A stretch of DNA of 64,000 nt from Alternaria dauci (Eukaryota > Ascomycota > Dothideomycetes > Pleosporales > Pleosporaceae): contig NC_091274.1 of the NCBI RefSeq assembly GCF_042100115.1, positions 1,922,001 to 1,986,000 on the forward strand, given 5' to 3'. Positions 1 through 10,430 of this stretch are shown piece by piece (the stretch's first letter is position 1; each line of letters starts with the position of its first letter). The notes beneath the pieces were generated by a model that was given only the letters and a program-made list of their open reading frames with translations, was not told the DNA's origin and ran no database searches. The position numbers were made by a program, and so were the translations under genes.

Positions 1-327
1 TACACAAGGGCTGTAAATTGTAAATGTGCTCATAGCCTGCTCACTTTCCCACCTTTAGTATGCGTTGTGGCACGATCTGCGCTTGCGATATCCATAAGTA
101 TTGCAACTTCTCTTGACAAAAGGCAGAGAGAGAGCGCCTTGCTTTCTCAGCTCGCGTTCTGCGGATGGCGCAGCAGGCAGCAAAGGGTGCTGACGGAGAG
201 GCCCATAACCACGGAACCTTGTCAACTGTAAGCTGGACGCAGATCTCTCGATGAAGCCCAACTGACGTGTTGGTCTCAGACGAACTGTCCTCAAAGGCCC
301 GTCCAACACACAGAGGATCTGCATACC
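1..327. other. Intergenic, upstream of the F-box gene
   Basis: No supported gene. The stretch serves as the upstream region of the gene starting at 328. Only short unsupported open frames occur, and I see no clear TATA box or repeat. Confidence 0.5.
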
Positions 328-900
328 ATGTCTTCTCCGCCCATACTTCGCCTACCCGTCGAGCTTCACCTGGAAATAGTCAGTCTTCTCGACCTAAGCA
401 ACAAAGTCAACCTGGCTTTCACGACTCGCTATTTCAGATCCATCATTCCCCCACCCACGCACGTCGAGTTCCTGGCCGCCGAAAGAACCACCTGGGCCAA
501 ATCTAGACAACTCTATACCTGCAATAGCTGCATCAGCTTCCACCACTGGAAGAACTTCGCCGATGATATGAGAAAGGGGAAGTGGTGTCGCAGTGGCACG
601 CAGGCACATGTCAGGTTCTGTCTCGAACGCGGGGTAAACGATATGCTGTACGCCCCAGGCACACTACTTACGGTTTGTAACCGGGCCCATGTTCTTTGCA
701 GTATCTGCAAAGTCCTTACAGATCAAATTGGCGACCGTAGTGGCAGGTGCGCTCGCTGTTCTCCAGGCCCATCGCGCAATCGCAACTGTGACTACTTTAG
801 CAACGATGATGATGACTGGAGGCTAGAACGTGCATCCGATCGAAACCACCTACGAGATATGTACGACTGGCCTGAAGAGGGGCGTCTTCACAGATACTGA
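328..900 (+). CDS. F-box domain protein, small
   Basis: A single uninterrupted frame of 190 residues. Residues about 5-45 match a fungal F-box (LRLPVELHLEIVSLLDLSN, then a run ending in a conserved aromatic and arginine), the segment that docks substrate adaptors on Skp1 of SCF ubiquitin ligases. Downstream are two paired-cysteine groups (CNSC near residue 66 and CSIC/CARC near 125-145) of the kind often seen in fungal F-box proteins, perhaps binding zinc. No leucine-rich or WD repeats follow, so the target is unknown. The start ATG sits directly before the F-box and no intron is needed. The family assignment is fairly secure; the substrate is not inferable. Confidence 0.75.
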   Translation: MSSPPILRLPVELHLEIVSLLDLSNKVNLAFTTRYFRSIIPPPTHVEFLAAERTTWAKSRQLYTCNSCISFHHWKNFADDMRKGKWCRSGTQAHVRFCLERGVNDMLYAPGTLLTVCNRAHVLCSICKVLTDQIGDRSGRCARCSPGPSRNRNCDYFSNDDDDWRLERASDRNHLRDMYDWPEEGRLHRY

Positions 901-1348
901 GTCGACCATGAGTTTTCCCAACAAATGGGGACAAGCAGTATGCTGTTGGTTGCAGTCTAAAATGAATCACACCCCTACACGAGAAGCTGGAACATCCTGC
1001 GACCACGATGCTTGTCCTACATGAGGTCAGAACTTTCTGTAAAGAAAAGCATTGCTGTAATTTCGGCGTTGTTCTTCTTCTCCACGTTTGCCGCTATGTT
1101 CACCAATAAACCGTTCGCAAATGCTTCATCACCATACCACGTCATGGCTGTCGTCGACATTCGCATGTGGCCCACATCTCTTAAGGTGTCAAGCACGAGA
1201 TTCAGATCTAGATCTTTCAAGTTCACAGATCCACGCCCAAATTACCAGCAAGAAGCAAAGGTACCCAAAGCATACAAGATCGTCGCTTACTCTTCGTCTA
1301 CATTTCGAGTGTCAGATTCTGTACAAAATCAACTCTTATATTCTGCGT
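901..1348. other. Intergenic / probable 5' leader
   Basis: The downstream frame stays open upstream to 1088, but the residues there are unlike the rest of the protein and the ATG at 1349 starts a typical Ser/Pro/Arg-rich fungal N-terminus. I read this stretch as promoter and leader. Confidence 0.45.
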
Positions 1349-3772
1349 ATGTCGAACCGAGGAAACCCCACTCCTACACCTGCATCGCCGGCAGTCTCAG
1401 GCTCTGCACCTCAGCGACCTCAGACTCTGAGGCGACGCATCTCTTCTGGCTTCAATACATTTATGGCTGCCCTCCCCATACGGAGAGCAACACCGCAACC
1501 CACCTCTACCTTTCAACTGAGTATGGCTCTTGAAGAAGACGTTGTTATAAGGCGAACTACTACTGGTGCTGATCTACAAGTTGCTCAACAACTGCCAGTT
1601 ATTCGAGTACAAGTTCCATCTCTTTCCGAACCCAGCCAGTCTTGTCCCTATGATTCCAGTAATTACCATTCTTTTCCCAGCGTCGAACGCTCACGCTGCA
1701 GCTTCTGCGGTATGAGACCATCAAAGTCACCTTCCAGCGAACCATGCAACGAGTGTCGGTCCCACAGCGCATTTTCACACATGAGATCAACTTTTGGGAA
1801 GAAAACGGGCGTCAAGGCCAGGAAAGAAGTAGATGTTCCAAGTCCGTCTTTTCCACAGCACAGTCCTTCACCTGAAGAGGGCCCGCGTATAGTGCCTCCC
1901 GACATTGCAGCGAAGAGAATAGGTAACCCACCAAGGAGAGCTGCGATGCCGGTTCTGCGACCTGGTGCTGTAAACAACAGCATGGAACCACCCCCTGACA
2001 AGCGGAGCCCGCAGTCACTGGGGCGCAGAACTACTACCGCGAGCGCAAATATTCCTCACCGACGGAAGAGTGCTCTTGAGCTAAATGACGTAAGGCTAAT
2101 AAGCCCTAAATTGCATTACCATCACGGCTTGCCTAACTCGAAGGACTACCCTTATGTCCTCAAAAGGGAAGTACCTCGACATCTAGATGCTATACGTGCC
2201 GGCGAACCGAGCCCATTGATCGACTTTGCCTACGCTGCTCGTCTCAAAAAGGCTTCGGATCAGACGACGGACTTCTCTGAGACGGTCTTCTATGGCCAGA
2301 AATTCCTAGCAGCTTTCGCTGCCATTCCAGAACAACGTCGACCACTGCATTCACCGCGCAGTACCTTAGACTTTGAGGTGTATCTCGACACGGGTGGCCA
2401 TGTCGTGATTGAACGCCCGCGGCCTGAGCAGCAAGCTGGTATTGACGCACTGTTGTATGGCAGCAATGAGCACTCCGGACGAGCGACGCAGCTTTCACAG
2501 CGAAACTCACGAGATTTGAGACAACCAAGCAATGATCGTCGTCGAATAAGACGAACGAACTCCAGAGCAATATTGAGTTCAAATGATCAGCCACCTGACT
2601 TCCAGGAAGGACCCGGTGACGACATCATACCAACCTTACGAGGTGGTAGTGGAGGAGGCAAATATACACATACCTGCAGTTGCAGTCTGATGCTCAAACA
2701 GCTGCTACTTACTTGTCACAGGCCTGGTCATGGCTATGTCACTGATACAGGCGGTGACGAGCACTTGCCACCAGCGAGGACTCCAAACCCGGCTAAAATT
2801 GCGCAGGCTTTGAGGCAGGCTCATGGTACGTCGCGTCTTCCCAAAGGTATTTCTAGACGTGCTGGAAGTCAGGAGACATCAAGGGTGGGCAGATCTGTAG
2901 CTGGCAGCGGGGACCTTACCAATCTACTGCTATCACGCACAGCAAGTTTTGCAGCTACCCACCCACAGCCTCGCTCTGTATTCTCTCATCTACCGACATT
3001 TGGTCTCACGTCAACATTTGCTCTTCCCACAGTCTCTTCAGTTAATCGTTCAGCCTCTTCTACAGATGTTGCTGTACAACCTACAACACGACCACCTCCT
3101 GTCAGCCTTAGAGGTGGCGCTGGTTCACCTTCTGCTTTACAAGACCACGAACGCCTCCCACCAACTCTATACTGGCTCGCAGGTGGTCGAGGCAAGCCAA
3201 TTACCACTGTTAGTTGGAAGACCCAGAAGCCTGAGAAGAGAATGAGTGGACTGTTTGGTATGGCTCTTCATGGGCTGAGTGCGGGTACCGAATACAGGAA
3301 GAAGGCAAGAACAAGAGGTCACGTCATGAGTACTGGAATACAGCAAAATATGCCAGTCGTTCCTCAAGCAAGCGAAGCTGTCACGAAGGAGAAGGCAGAG
3401 AGTGTGAAGTCAGGTAAGATCCATTCTTCCAGAGCCTCTTCATCATCAACGAGCAATACAAAGAGCCACACTGGGCATTCTTCAAAGTCGAGCAAATCCG
3501 GTGATGCAAATCATGATGCACAAAGGGAAACACCATTGGAGCTGGTACCTGAGGCGGCTGATGCTGCTCCAGCGGAGGCAGATCCTATTCCAGCTGCCGT
3601 TGCAGCCGTAGGGGATCAGCCCGCGGATTTTCTAGAAGAAGACGCCCCTCTTGTCGAGGATCCGCAGGGAGAACCTGTGGGCGTTGAAATCCAAGGGGAA
3701 GCACCAGCTCCGGATGAAGACGAGAACGAAGTACAAGCAGCGGCAGAAGGAGATGGTGAGGCAAACAGATAG
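1349..3772 (+). CDS. Hypothetical low-complexity protein with acidic tail
   Basis: About 807 residues from the ATG at 1349, with no intron required. The protein is rich in Ser, Pro, Thr and Arg and looks largely disordered. Two cysteine groups stand out: C-x2-C-x12-C-x2-C near residues 113-132 (zinc-ribbon-like spacing) and CSC followed by CHRPGHGY near 445-465. The last ~100 residues are strongly acidic and alanine-rich. I do not recognise the family. An ordered segment around residues 255-360 (PKLHYHHGLP onward, with SPLIDFAYAARL) looks most conserved in character. It runs convergent to the gene at 3,981-5,231. A nuclear or cytoskeletal scaffold role would be guesswork. An upstream in-frame ATG at 1088 is an alternative start that I judge less likely. 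Confidence 0.6.
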   Translation: MSNRGNPTPTPASPAVSGSAPQRPQTLRRRISSGFNTFMAALPIRRATPQPTSTFQLSMALEEDVVIRRTTTGADLQVAQQLPVIRVQVPSLSEPSQSCPYDSSNYHSFPSVERSRCSFCGMRPSKSPSSEPCNECRSHSAFSHMRSTFGKKTGVKARKEVDVPSPSFPQHSPSPEEGPRIVPPDIAAKRIGNPPRRAAMPVLRPGAVNNSMEPPPDKRSPQSLGRRTTTASANIPHRRKSALELNDVRLISPKLHYHHGLPNSKDYPYVLKREVPRHLDAIRAGEPSPLIDFAYAARLKKASDQTTDFSETVFYGQKFLAAFAAIPEQRRPLHSPRSTLDFEVYLDTGGHVVIERPRPEQQAGIDALLYGSNEHSGRATQLSQRNSRDLRQPSNDRRRIRRTNSRAILSSNDQPPDFQEGPGDDIIPTLRGGSGGGKYTHTCSCSLMLKQLLLTCHRPGHGYVTDTGGDEHLPPARTPNPAKIAQALRQAHGTSRLPKGISRRAGSQETSRVGRSVAGSGDLTNLLLSRTASFAATHPQPRSVFSHLPTFGLTSTFALPTVSSVNRSASSTDVAVQPTTRPPPVSLRGGAGSPSALQDHERLPPTLYWLAGGRGKPITTVSWKTQKPEKRMSGLFGMALHGLSAGTEYRKKARTRGHVMSTGIQQNMPVVPQASEAVTKEKAESVKSGKIHSSRASSSSTSNTKSHTGHSSKSSKSGDANHDAQRETPLELVPEAADAAPAEADPIPAAVAAVGDQPADFLEEDAPLVEDPQGEPVGVEIQGEAPAPDEDENEVQAAAEGDGEANR

Positions 3773-3810
3773 AGTGTTGAGATACTGAAGGGTGAGTATG
3801 CCGGGTGTTT

Positions 3811-3838
3811 TTGGTACATATATATATATATGCGTACC
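3811..3838. repeat. TA microsatellite in a small palindrome
   Basis: An alternating AT run of about 14 bases (3818-3831) is flanked by GGTAC and GTACC. It could fold as a hairpin in the shared 3' region of two convergent genes. A role in 3' end formation is possible but not shown. Confidence 0.6.
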
Positions 3839-3980
3839 ATAAGTTATCGTTGCTGTTATAGCACAGTTGCACAGTATGCGATATATCGAAGCTACCCTTG
3901 GATAATTTAGTGCTGTTCCGGACTACCTGCAAAAGATTTTCGAGACTCTATATTGTACAACCTTTTTTTCCCATGACCAT

Positions 3981-5231
3981 CTAACTCATCAATCCATGAA
4001 CTTGCTCGCTGCTTAGCGTAGCTTTAGCAGCAGGTCTTTTCCCAGTCGCCCGCTTAGACATAGGCGCACTCGTCCTCCGCCCACCTGTCGCCGGCCTGGC
4101 ACTCCCACTTCCACCTCCACTTCCACCACCCCGCTGTGCCTCAACAGCAGCCTCATGCTCGATCTTGCTAACCGCCCTCGTGATCGCCATACTATAGCCG
4201 CCAATCCACTCGGCCCAGCTCTGCTTTCCATCGCTGTTGTCAACAGCGACCTCCATGTTTGAGCTCATACTCCTCTTTGGTTTCGGTGTAGTGGCAGAAG
4301 ACGATTTGGAAGCAGGAACTTTTGTAGTCTTGGCACTAGACTGCGACGGTGCTGGAGCGTTGTTCTCAGCGCGCAGAGCAGCCGCAGCGCGTCGTTGTTC
4401 TAGAAAAGACCTTGCAACATTCTGCGCAGCAGAAACACCTGATTTGATGGTTTTCACGTCTTCGAGATTGACGTTTGCAGGGATGGGAATCCGGTAGCTT
4501 CCTGATAGGGTGACTTGTCTGTCTGTACCAGCACTCGTTCCTGAAGCGCCCCTATCGATTTCCTCGACGTAGTCTGCCCCTCCACTCCTTCCTCCTCTTG
4601 TCGAAGGATGATAATGTTCCAGATCTTGTCTTGCTACCTCCAGTTCACCTTCAAGGCGCACAAGTTCTTCGTCTGCTTCTTCCTCTTCGTCGCCATCATC
4701 GAGTTCCTGCACCCTAGCGTTGCTGTCGTTGGTAGTAGTGCTGAGCGTAGGCACTTGGGCTGTGGATGAAGCTTTCCGGCCTTTTCCCCGTCGTCGAGGT
4801 GAGCGGCCGGGTCGGGAGTCGGGAATAACACCAGCTTTGTAGAGCTCTTCAACTTTAGCTTCCAGGCCTCTCACTCGAGACTTCAGTGCTTCAAGTTCAG
4901 AGGATGATGGTATATCTGTTCTGTTTGTGGCGGTAGACTTCGCAGCATCCGCAGGTGTCGAAGTGGGCTCTTTGTTCAACTTTCTGGGTTTCTTTTTCTG
5001 TGCCTTCGATGCAGCTGTGGTAACCTCATCGGTGCTCGACGCAACTACAGTCTTCTTCATTGATGATGCTGGAAGTTTTGCTGGAGGCTCTTTTGGTAAC
5101 ACCACTCCTCCTGCTGACCCTGCTCTTCCCTGTTCAGACTGGCTTGGAGTAGCGGCCTTCCTGGACCGTGCCTGCTTAATCGGCGTTGCAGGTGTTGCAT
5201 TGAGTCCTGGCGAGGACGGCTTGGTTGTCAT
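3981..5231 (-). CDS. Hypothetical basic protein with central coiled coil
   Basis: A frame of 416 residues starting at 5231, with no introns seen. The N-terminal ~110 residues are Lys/Ser/Ala/Pro-rich. A short coiled coil (LEALKSRVRGLEAKVEELY, about residues 113-131) is followed by an Arg/Lys block resembling a nuclear localisation signal and an acidic, coiled stretch (about 175-205). The more ordered C-terminal part (about 240-370) contains NVNLEDVKTIKSGVSAAQN and SWAEWIGGYSMAITRAV, the segments most likely to be conserved. The tail is Gly/Ser/Lys-rich. I do not recognise the family; a nuclear or chromatin location is inferred only from composition. Confidence 0.6.
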   Translation of the reverse strand: MTTKPSSPGLNATPATPIKQARSRKAATPSQSEQGRAGSAGGVVLPKEPPAKLPASSMKKTVVASSTDEVTTAASKAQKKKPRKLNKEPTSTPADAAKSTATNRTDIPSSSELEALKSRVRGLEAKVEELYKAGVIPDSRPGRSPRRRGKGRKASSTAQVPTLSTTTNDSNARVQELDDGDEEEEADEELVRLEGELEVARQDLEHYHPSTRGGRSGGADYVEEIDRGASGTSAGTDRQVTLSGSYRIPIPANVNLEDVKTIKSGVSAAQNVARSFLEQRRAAAALRAENNAPAPSQSSAKTTKVPASKSSSATTPKPKRSMSSNMEVAVDNSDGKQSWAEWIGGYSMAITRAVSKIEHEAAVEAQRGGGSGGGSGSARPATGGRRTSAPMSKRATGKRPAAKATLSSEQVHGLMS

Positions 5232-6271
5232 TGTGTCAAAAAGGTTCCTTCTCTCAGAGCATGTGAAGCCCTAACGTCGACTGTTTAATAGTACGCTGTC
5301 GTAGATGGGCTTGTGTCGGATCCTTCTCTTGGTAGAATTAGGGCGAAAGGTGTTGGAATCCTGGTTCGATTAATCGGAAGAAAGCAGTATATGCATTGCA
5401 AGATATGAAAAGAAAGGTGATAGCGTGAGGCAATCGGCGCCAAAGCAAGATATCGGAGTTGGACACAAGCTGAGCACATCTGACGTATTGTGGCGCGCGT
5501 ACCGGGATCCTGCATCCTGAACCCTGCCCGCGGCACGTCAACGGCGATCAACTACGCGTTAGCATGGCTAGACCTTCTGGATCTCCGACCTTGCACTCTT
5601 CGATCTACCCGATTCAATAGAATCATTAAACACTTCTCAGTAAGCCCAAAGATTATCTCAGCCTGCTACATTGAAAGGTGCGGGCTTTTGTTGATGAAAC
5701 GCACTTACCGGACACTCGTCAAGATTGCTGATGTGTATCTTAGTATCGAGCCACATTATCGCAACCTTGTGTCAAACACTGCAGTGTAGATACTTTCAAG
5801 ATTCTTGTTGCAGCTAAATACATGCCTGTGCATATAGCACCTCTAGTCCCGTAGCACGCACCCATCAAAGAAAGCTTGGCTGAACCACAACAGACAAACT
5901 TGCGAGAGGAGATGATCGAAAATATGGCATATCCTATGTTTACCGAGTCCGGAAGGTCTAGGAGGAAGACCAATACTTTTGGAGACGAGCAGCGCCAAGG
6001 AACGGCATCGTAATGAGCATGCAGAAAGAAGCTCATGAAAGGTCCCAATCTAGCCACGGACGCCTTGCAACTCACGCTCGGATGAACAAGGCCGTAGGAA
6101 GGGCGATGATTGAGCAGTAAAGCAGTAGCATCGGAAGACCGTCGAATGAAAACAGCTGTGACAAACAGCACAGGCCCATAAATACAAGGGACACCACCAC
6201 GCCGTCAAATATGCGTTGCGATCATCCTGGATACAGCGTCGGGGCGAACTTTAGCCAATAGGTACGCCTAC
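5232..6271. other. Intergenic
   Basis: About 1 kb between the start of the coiled-coil gene and the stop of eIF4B. Several short open frames on both strands show no recognisable domain and no consistent codon bias. It presumably holds one promoter and the eIF4B 3' UTR. I see no RNA gene or repeat. Confidence 0.45.
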
Positions 6272-8267
6272 CTAAGACGCAATGGCACGAGCGGGTGCAC
6301 CTCCACCTCCCCGACGGTTGTTCTTCACGTTCTTGGTAGGCTTCGTGACAGTGCTCCAACCGTCGTCGTCCATAGCCTCGGTAGTAGTGCCCTCAGGTGC
6401 CGCGGGCGTGCTAGACTTCCGCCTCCATGAACCTTGTTCAGCCTTTGGTGGGTCGCGAGTGATTTCCTGCGGCTTGACGTCCTTGTCGTGTACGATCTCT
6501 CCTTCAGCATCCTCGTCTTGGCCAGCAGAGTTGCCCTCATCGACCCGTTGGAGAATCTCAAAGTTGGATTTGGGCTTCTCCTCGGTACCATTCTCCTCCT
6601 TCTTCGTTGGGGTTGGCTGCGCCGAGTCCTTGGGCGCCGGCTTCTCCGCAGCCTCCTTGGCCTTTTTCTCTTCACGAGCCTTGTCATCCGCTTCCTTCTT
6701 TTGGCGTAAAGCCAACTGCCTCTTCTCCTCGATCTCTTTCTCACGAGCAGCGGTGTCGATGGGACGTGCAGCACCAAATGGGTTGGGCTTATCTGAAGAA
6801 GTGGAGGCCTCCTGAGCTGCCGGAGCCTCAGAGACTGTTCGCTTGGCTAGGTTCAAGCGAGGGCGGCTCGCCGGCGCAGCGGGCTGCGGCGCTGGTGATG
6901 ATGGTGTGCTAGCGTCAGGTGTAGATGTGGGCGACTTGACAGCAGGTGCGTCAGGACGCATCTTGGACCGCCACTGGTTGTCGGCGTCTGCAGCAGTGGG
7001 TTGCCTCTCGTACTGCGGTCGCTCCTGGAACTCACGGCGCGGTCCACGAGAGCCTTCGGTGCCTTGACCCTCACCCCAGGCTGGGGACTGCCTGCGTCCC
7101 TCACGGGGTCCTCCTTCAAAGCCACCTCGCGCGCGGCCACCTTCGCTAGGAGCGGGGGCAGCGGCTGGCGAAAGAGGTCCTCGGCGTTCCCAGTTGCCAA
7201 AGTCGCGGGGCTTGCCGTCGCCCTCGAATGGAGGTGGGCGGCGACGTTCGCCCCGCTCGCTGCCGGCGTCAGATGCTGCGTCGAAGCCACGGTCACGGCC
7301 CGCGCCGAAGCCGCCTCGTCCAGAGCTGCTACGCTGTCCAGGAAGATCGGGAAGGGGTCCCTTGCGGGTCCAGTCTGTGATGTCTCGGGCTTCGGGGCGG
7401 TCCTTTGCTGCAATGGTGTCAACTAATTTTCGCGCGTACATGAGAGGGAGATGACGTACGTGGTTCAGCAACGCTGACGCGAATATTCCTGCCCTGGAAA
7501 GATGTGCCGGACAGGTCGAGAGCCTTCTTCAGTCCCTCGACACTGCCAAACTCGACGTATCCAAACCCCTTGGGCTTGCGGTCTAGCTTGTCCTCGACAA
7601 TACGTACGTTGGTCACCTCGCAGTCGGCGAAGAAGTCGGTTACGTCACCCTCGGTGGCATCGAAAGAGAGGTTGCCCAAGTGGGCGGTGTACGGGGGCTT
7701 GGAGGGCATGGGAAGGGCCTCGCGAGTCGCGAATCCACGGTCGGCTGTGACATTGTTAGCATGTGCGAAGTCATGTCGAGGACTTGTTCTGACCAAAGCT
7801 GCCGGCGCGGTCAGCGCCGAAGCCGCTGCCGCCCCCAGAGCCAAAGGTGGGCCTGTCGCCTCCATAGCCAGAGCTTCTGCCGGCACCTGCGAATGTGTAA
7901 GTCTACCGTGTGTTGCGTGTTTGCGCTGCGGGTGTTGGTGGGGTGTATTTACCAACTCCTGCGGATGTTAGCATATCAAGCCGGCCCGAAGCAGTATGCG
8001 TCCAACTCACCAGGCATGGGCGCATCCTCCATCTCATCGGCCCAGGATCCTAGCGCTGCATTCAGTCAGTCGTCTGCGCCCTCGAGGGCAGGTGGGCGGG
8101 GCATACATTGGTCTGCCAGGAAGTCTCCCAGAGCCATCTTCTGCTGTTCCTTCTTCTTGGGCGCTGCAACACATTTGTCAGTCATGGTCTTCTTGTTTTC
8201 GGCGCGGTACAGAGCGGGGCAAAAAAGCCGGCTCGAGTGACGCCTGCAAGTTGCGCAACTCACGCAT
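6272..8267 (-). CDS. TIF3: Translation initiation factor eIF4B (Tif3-like)
   Basis: Seven exons by my reading: 8264-8267, 8107-8163, 8011-8055, 7953-7958, 7794-7886, 7460-7744 and 6272-7407, giving 541 residues. All six introns have GT-AG ends and lie in phase 1. The N-terminus carries KKKEQQKMALGDFLADQ and SLGSWADEMEDAP, both hallmarks of fungal eIF4B. Exon 6 encodes an RRM (AHLGNLSF as RNP2, KGFGYVEF as RNP1). The C-terminal part has Arg/Gly/Asp-rich repeats (DITDWTRKGPLPDLP, RDFGNWERRGPL) and a charged Lys/Glu region. The factor stimulates the eIF4A helicase during 48S scanning. Exon 1 is only ATG plus one base, and exon 4 is a 6-base microexon whose skipping would also keep frame. The gene is divergent from 8,564-9,417. 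Confidence 0.9.
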
Positions 8268-8502
8268 GATTGCGGTTCTGCAGACTCGGCGCGTACAAAT
8301 TCCGCACGCTGTCTGGATTGGGGTTCGAGAGCGTGTGTTACTCTCGGTTTGGGTGGTAGGTGGTTGCGGGGTCTGTCGTGGTTTCGTGTGTGGGGTGAGT
8401 TCTTCTTTCCCGAACGGAAATCTTAAGCTGTGCGTCCGTTGGGCCTCGCTTAGTCATCGCATTTCTTTTGCAACCACGGCGTGAGCAACGCCGAGCCCTG
8501 AA

Positions 8503-8567
8503 ATGTCTTTGCCCGAACCTGGTTCAGCGCCCTCACACGCCGAATCGCATCAATGAAAGAGCGATGA
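8503..8567 (+). promoter_or_regulatory. Two chained upstream ORFs before the Tim17-like gene
   Basis: uORF1 runs from ATG 8503 to TGA 8554-8556 (17 codons). uORF2 starts at 8553 inside an ATGA overlap and ends with TGA 8565-8567, which again overlaps the main ATG at 8564 as ATGA. Every stop therefore touches the next start, a layout suited to termination-reinitiation. No GT-AG intron that would remove the uORFs is visible. Whether the transcript starts upstream of 8503 is not known. Confidence 0.5.
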
Positions 8568-9417
8568 ACCAGAATCATGACCCCGAGCACGTCACCCAGC
8601 CTATCGACGTTGCCAGGCAAGCAGCATTGGTTGGTGGAGCCTCAGGTACGCACATGGCCATTCCATCCTTCTACGTAGTTTTACACTTTCTGCTCTATTT
8701 TACTCCTGTACACCCACGGTCGAGCCAATCTTCTTCACTTACCGTGCTTTCGCCTGACGTGGTTCAGCAATCCCCGGTATTGTGATTGGTGCCTTCTACG
8801 GCACGCTCCGCACGCAAACTCCGGTTCTCTTCTCTATTGTCTCGGGGGCGCAGTGGTTCGCCATTGGCAGCACATTCTGGGGTATACGCACCTCGATTCT
8901 CAACCATGCTGGCCTACTCAACTGGTGGAACATCACTCGAGGCGCGCCTTCGTACCCGCTCAATGACCTTCACCCGACTACTTCCGACAGGGTCCGCGCG
9001 TCCACCATCGCTGGTGCCCTGACTGGCTTCAACCTTGGACTTTTATTCCGTGGCCCTCGAAATGTTATTCCAGGCACTATCATGTTCGCATTATTTGGTT
9101 GGGGAGGCCAGCGTGGGTACAACTATCTTGATGCCAGAAATTCCAGCGAACTCCGGGTACAGGCCGAGCTAAGAGCAAGGGGTGAAGATAAGCCGAAAGA
9201 AAACCTTATGCACAGGATTGCAAAGAGCAAGTGGAGTCCCATGCAGGTCTTGACGGACGACGACTACGAGAACATGATGCAGGAAAAGCTTCTGCGGGTC
9301 GAAGCCCAGATTGCGGTAATCGACGATAAGATTGATGCAATGAGAAAGCAGGCGCTCGAGTTGGAAGCGCAGCGCAAGATGAATGAGATGCAAGAGCAGG
9401 GTCGAAATTCCAAGTGA
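8564..9417 (+). CDS. Tim17/22/23-like mitochondrial membrane protein, fungal
   Basis: Two exons (8564-8645 and 8768-9417) joined by a 122-base GT-AG intron give 243 residues. Three to four hydrophobic segments are rich in small residues: ALVGGASAIPGIVIGAFYG, then FSIVSGAQWFAIGSTFWG, then STIAGALTGFNLGLLF and GTIMFALFGWGGQRGYN. The Gly-rich helices and the arginine between them resemble the Tim17/Tim22/Tim23 family of inner-membrane translocase and assembly factors. The C-terminal ~90 residues form a charged coiled coil (MMQEKLLRVEAQIAVIDDK onward). The start at 8564 is supported because the exon-1 frame continues exactly through the splice. It may be an assembly factor rather than a core translocase. 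It shares a ~300-base divergent promoter with eIF4B. Confidence 0.65.
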
Positions 9418-10129
9418 GAGGATGACCGACTAGCTATCAGTGATGTGGAATTGAGATCTAGAGCACGTTCTGTAAGAAACTTCACCTGTCTCTTTTGTTC
9501 GGAGACTTCAGTTGTCAATCTCTTTTTATTGTACGAACAGTGATCTGTTGTTTGAGTTTTGAACAACAGCAGGATCATTGTGTGAGTGCAGCTGCTTAGC
9601 TGTTTTGTTTTCTTAAAGGTTGTCTCACTCGCCTTTCTTCTTGCTCTCGTTGACTATTGTTGTTCGAAAATTCTAAGTATAGGCTCTAGAGTCTGATTTC
9701 GCGTCTCATCACGAGTCGGCACCTTCAATGTACGGCGCTCGCACAAAGGAGAACCACTCCTCGAAGTAAGGCTATATGCGAGCCCATCTACCTCAAAGGC
9801 CTTCTAACTGATGTTGAGTACACTGACAGTCATCACGTATTGACATCGCTGTTTCAACAACAGGTGTAGCCTTGATCTACTCTCGGAGACTGCTTAACAG
9901 CAATACGCCTGTGTCTTGAATTACTACCATCGATCACTACGGGAGTCTCACTCAAACTCATCATCATTCCTATCACCACCACTCTCGCTTCGCAACAGAG
10001 CTCGACCCTTCTAAATCGCACGAAGGTCGAAATACGCAAACACCCCGTGCGCTCAGGCTCCGCGCTGCCTTTCACTATATCCGCCTTCACCCTGTCTCCA
10101 GTTTTATCCCACACTCCCGACTTTCTTTC
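9418..10129. other. Intergenic
   Basis: The 3' flank of the Tim17-like gene with T-rich stretches that may include its polyadenylation region. No coding region or repeat is supported. Confidence 0.45.
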
Positions 10130-10144
10130 TATATATATATATAT
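10130..10144 (+). promoter_or_regulatory. TATA run upstream of candidate RNA gene
   Basis: A 15-base alternating TA run lies about 35-50 bases upstream of an A-box-like motif. The arrangement resembles TATA-containing Pol III genes of fungi such as U6 or RNase P RNA. It could also be a simple microsatellite. Confidence 0.35.
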
Positions 10145-10164
10145 GATTCAAATCCCCAATACTC

Positions 10165-10430
10165 CATCAACAAGCCGGTTTGGCTGAGTTTCGCAAGGAA
10201 CGACCAAGAAATGGAGTCCGCAACCACAATATTAACGACTCTAAGGAACCTTGGTTAAGCGTTCCACACCGAAGCTCACCTAAGGTCGCTTGTTCGAAGC
10301 GCTCTGCCTCCAGTAACATCCAAACACTAGGAGGATACAACAGAGATTATCGTTTGGAAACGGAAAACGGCCCTCAAGGGTTCAGTTAGACGTCGCCTTA
10401 TCCTACTCAAAAGGATAAGGTGCTTTTTTG
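10165..10430 (+). ncRNA. Candidate Pol III non-coding RNA
   Basis: No protein gene fits here. In order there are: a TATA run (10130-10144), an A-box-like TGGCTGAGTTTCG (10181-10193), a B-box-like TGTTCGAAGC (10291-10300) within a small CGCTT/AAGCG hairpin, and an 11-bp stem (10394-10404 with 10412-10422, one G-T pair) followed at once by six T residues. The implied transcript is about 260 bases, within the size range of SRP, RNase P or MRP RNAs. I could not match any diagnostic motif of those families, so the identity is open. The start is approximate. Confidence 0.35.

Noticed and set aside
1012..1533. A 173-codon frame overlapping the start of the large hypothetical gene
   Set aside because: It overlaps the better-supported frame from 1349, has no domain and a mixed composition typical of a shadow frame.
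5363..5380. GGTTCGATTAATC as a tRNA B-box
   Set aside because: No A-box, no acceptor stem and no cloverleaf could be built around it.
5740..6171. A 143-codon minus-strand frame upstream of the eIF4B stop
   Set aside because: No recognisable domain, hydrophobic and cysteine content without pattern. It lies where the 3' UTR of eIF4B is expected.
8503..8556. The ATG at 8503 as the true start of the Tim17-like gene
   Set aside because: It ends in a stop after 17 codons and no GT-AG intron could bypass the stop. I treat it as a uORF.
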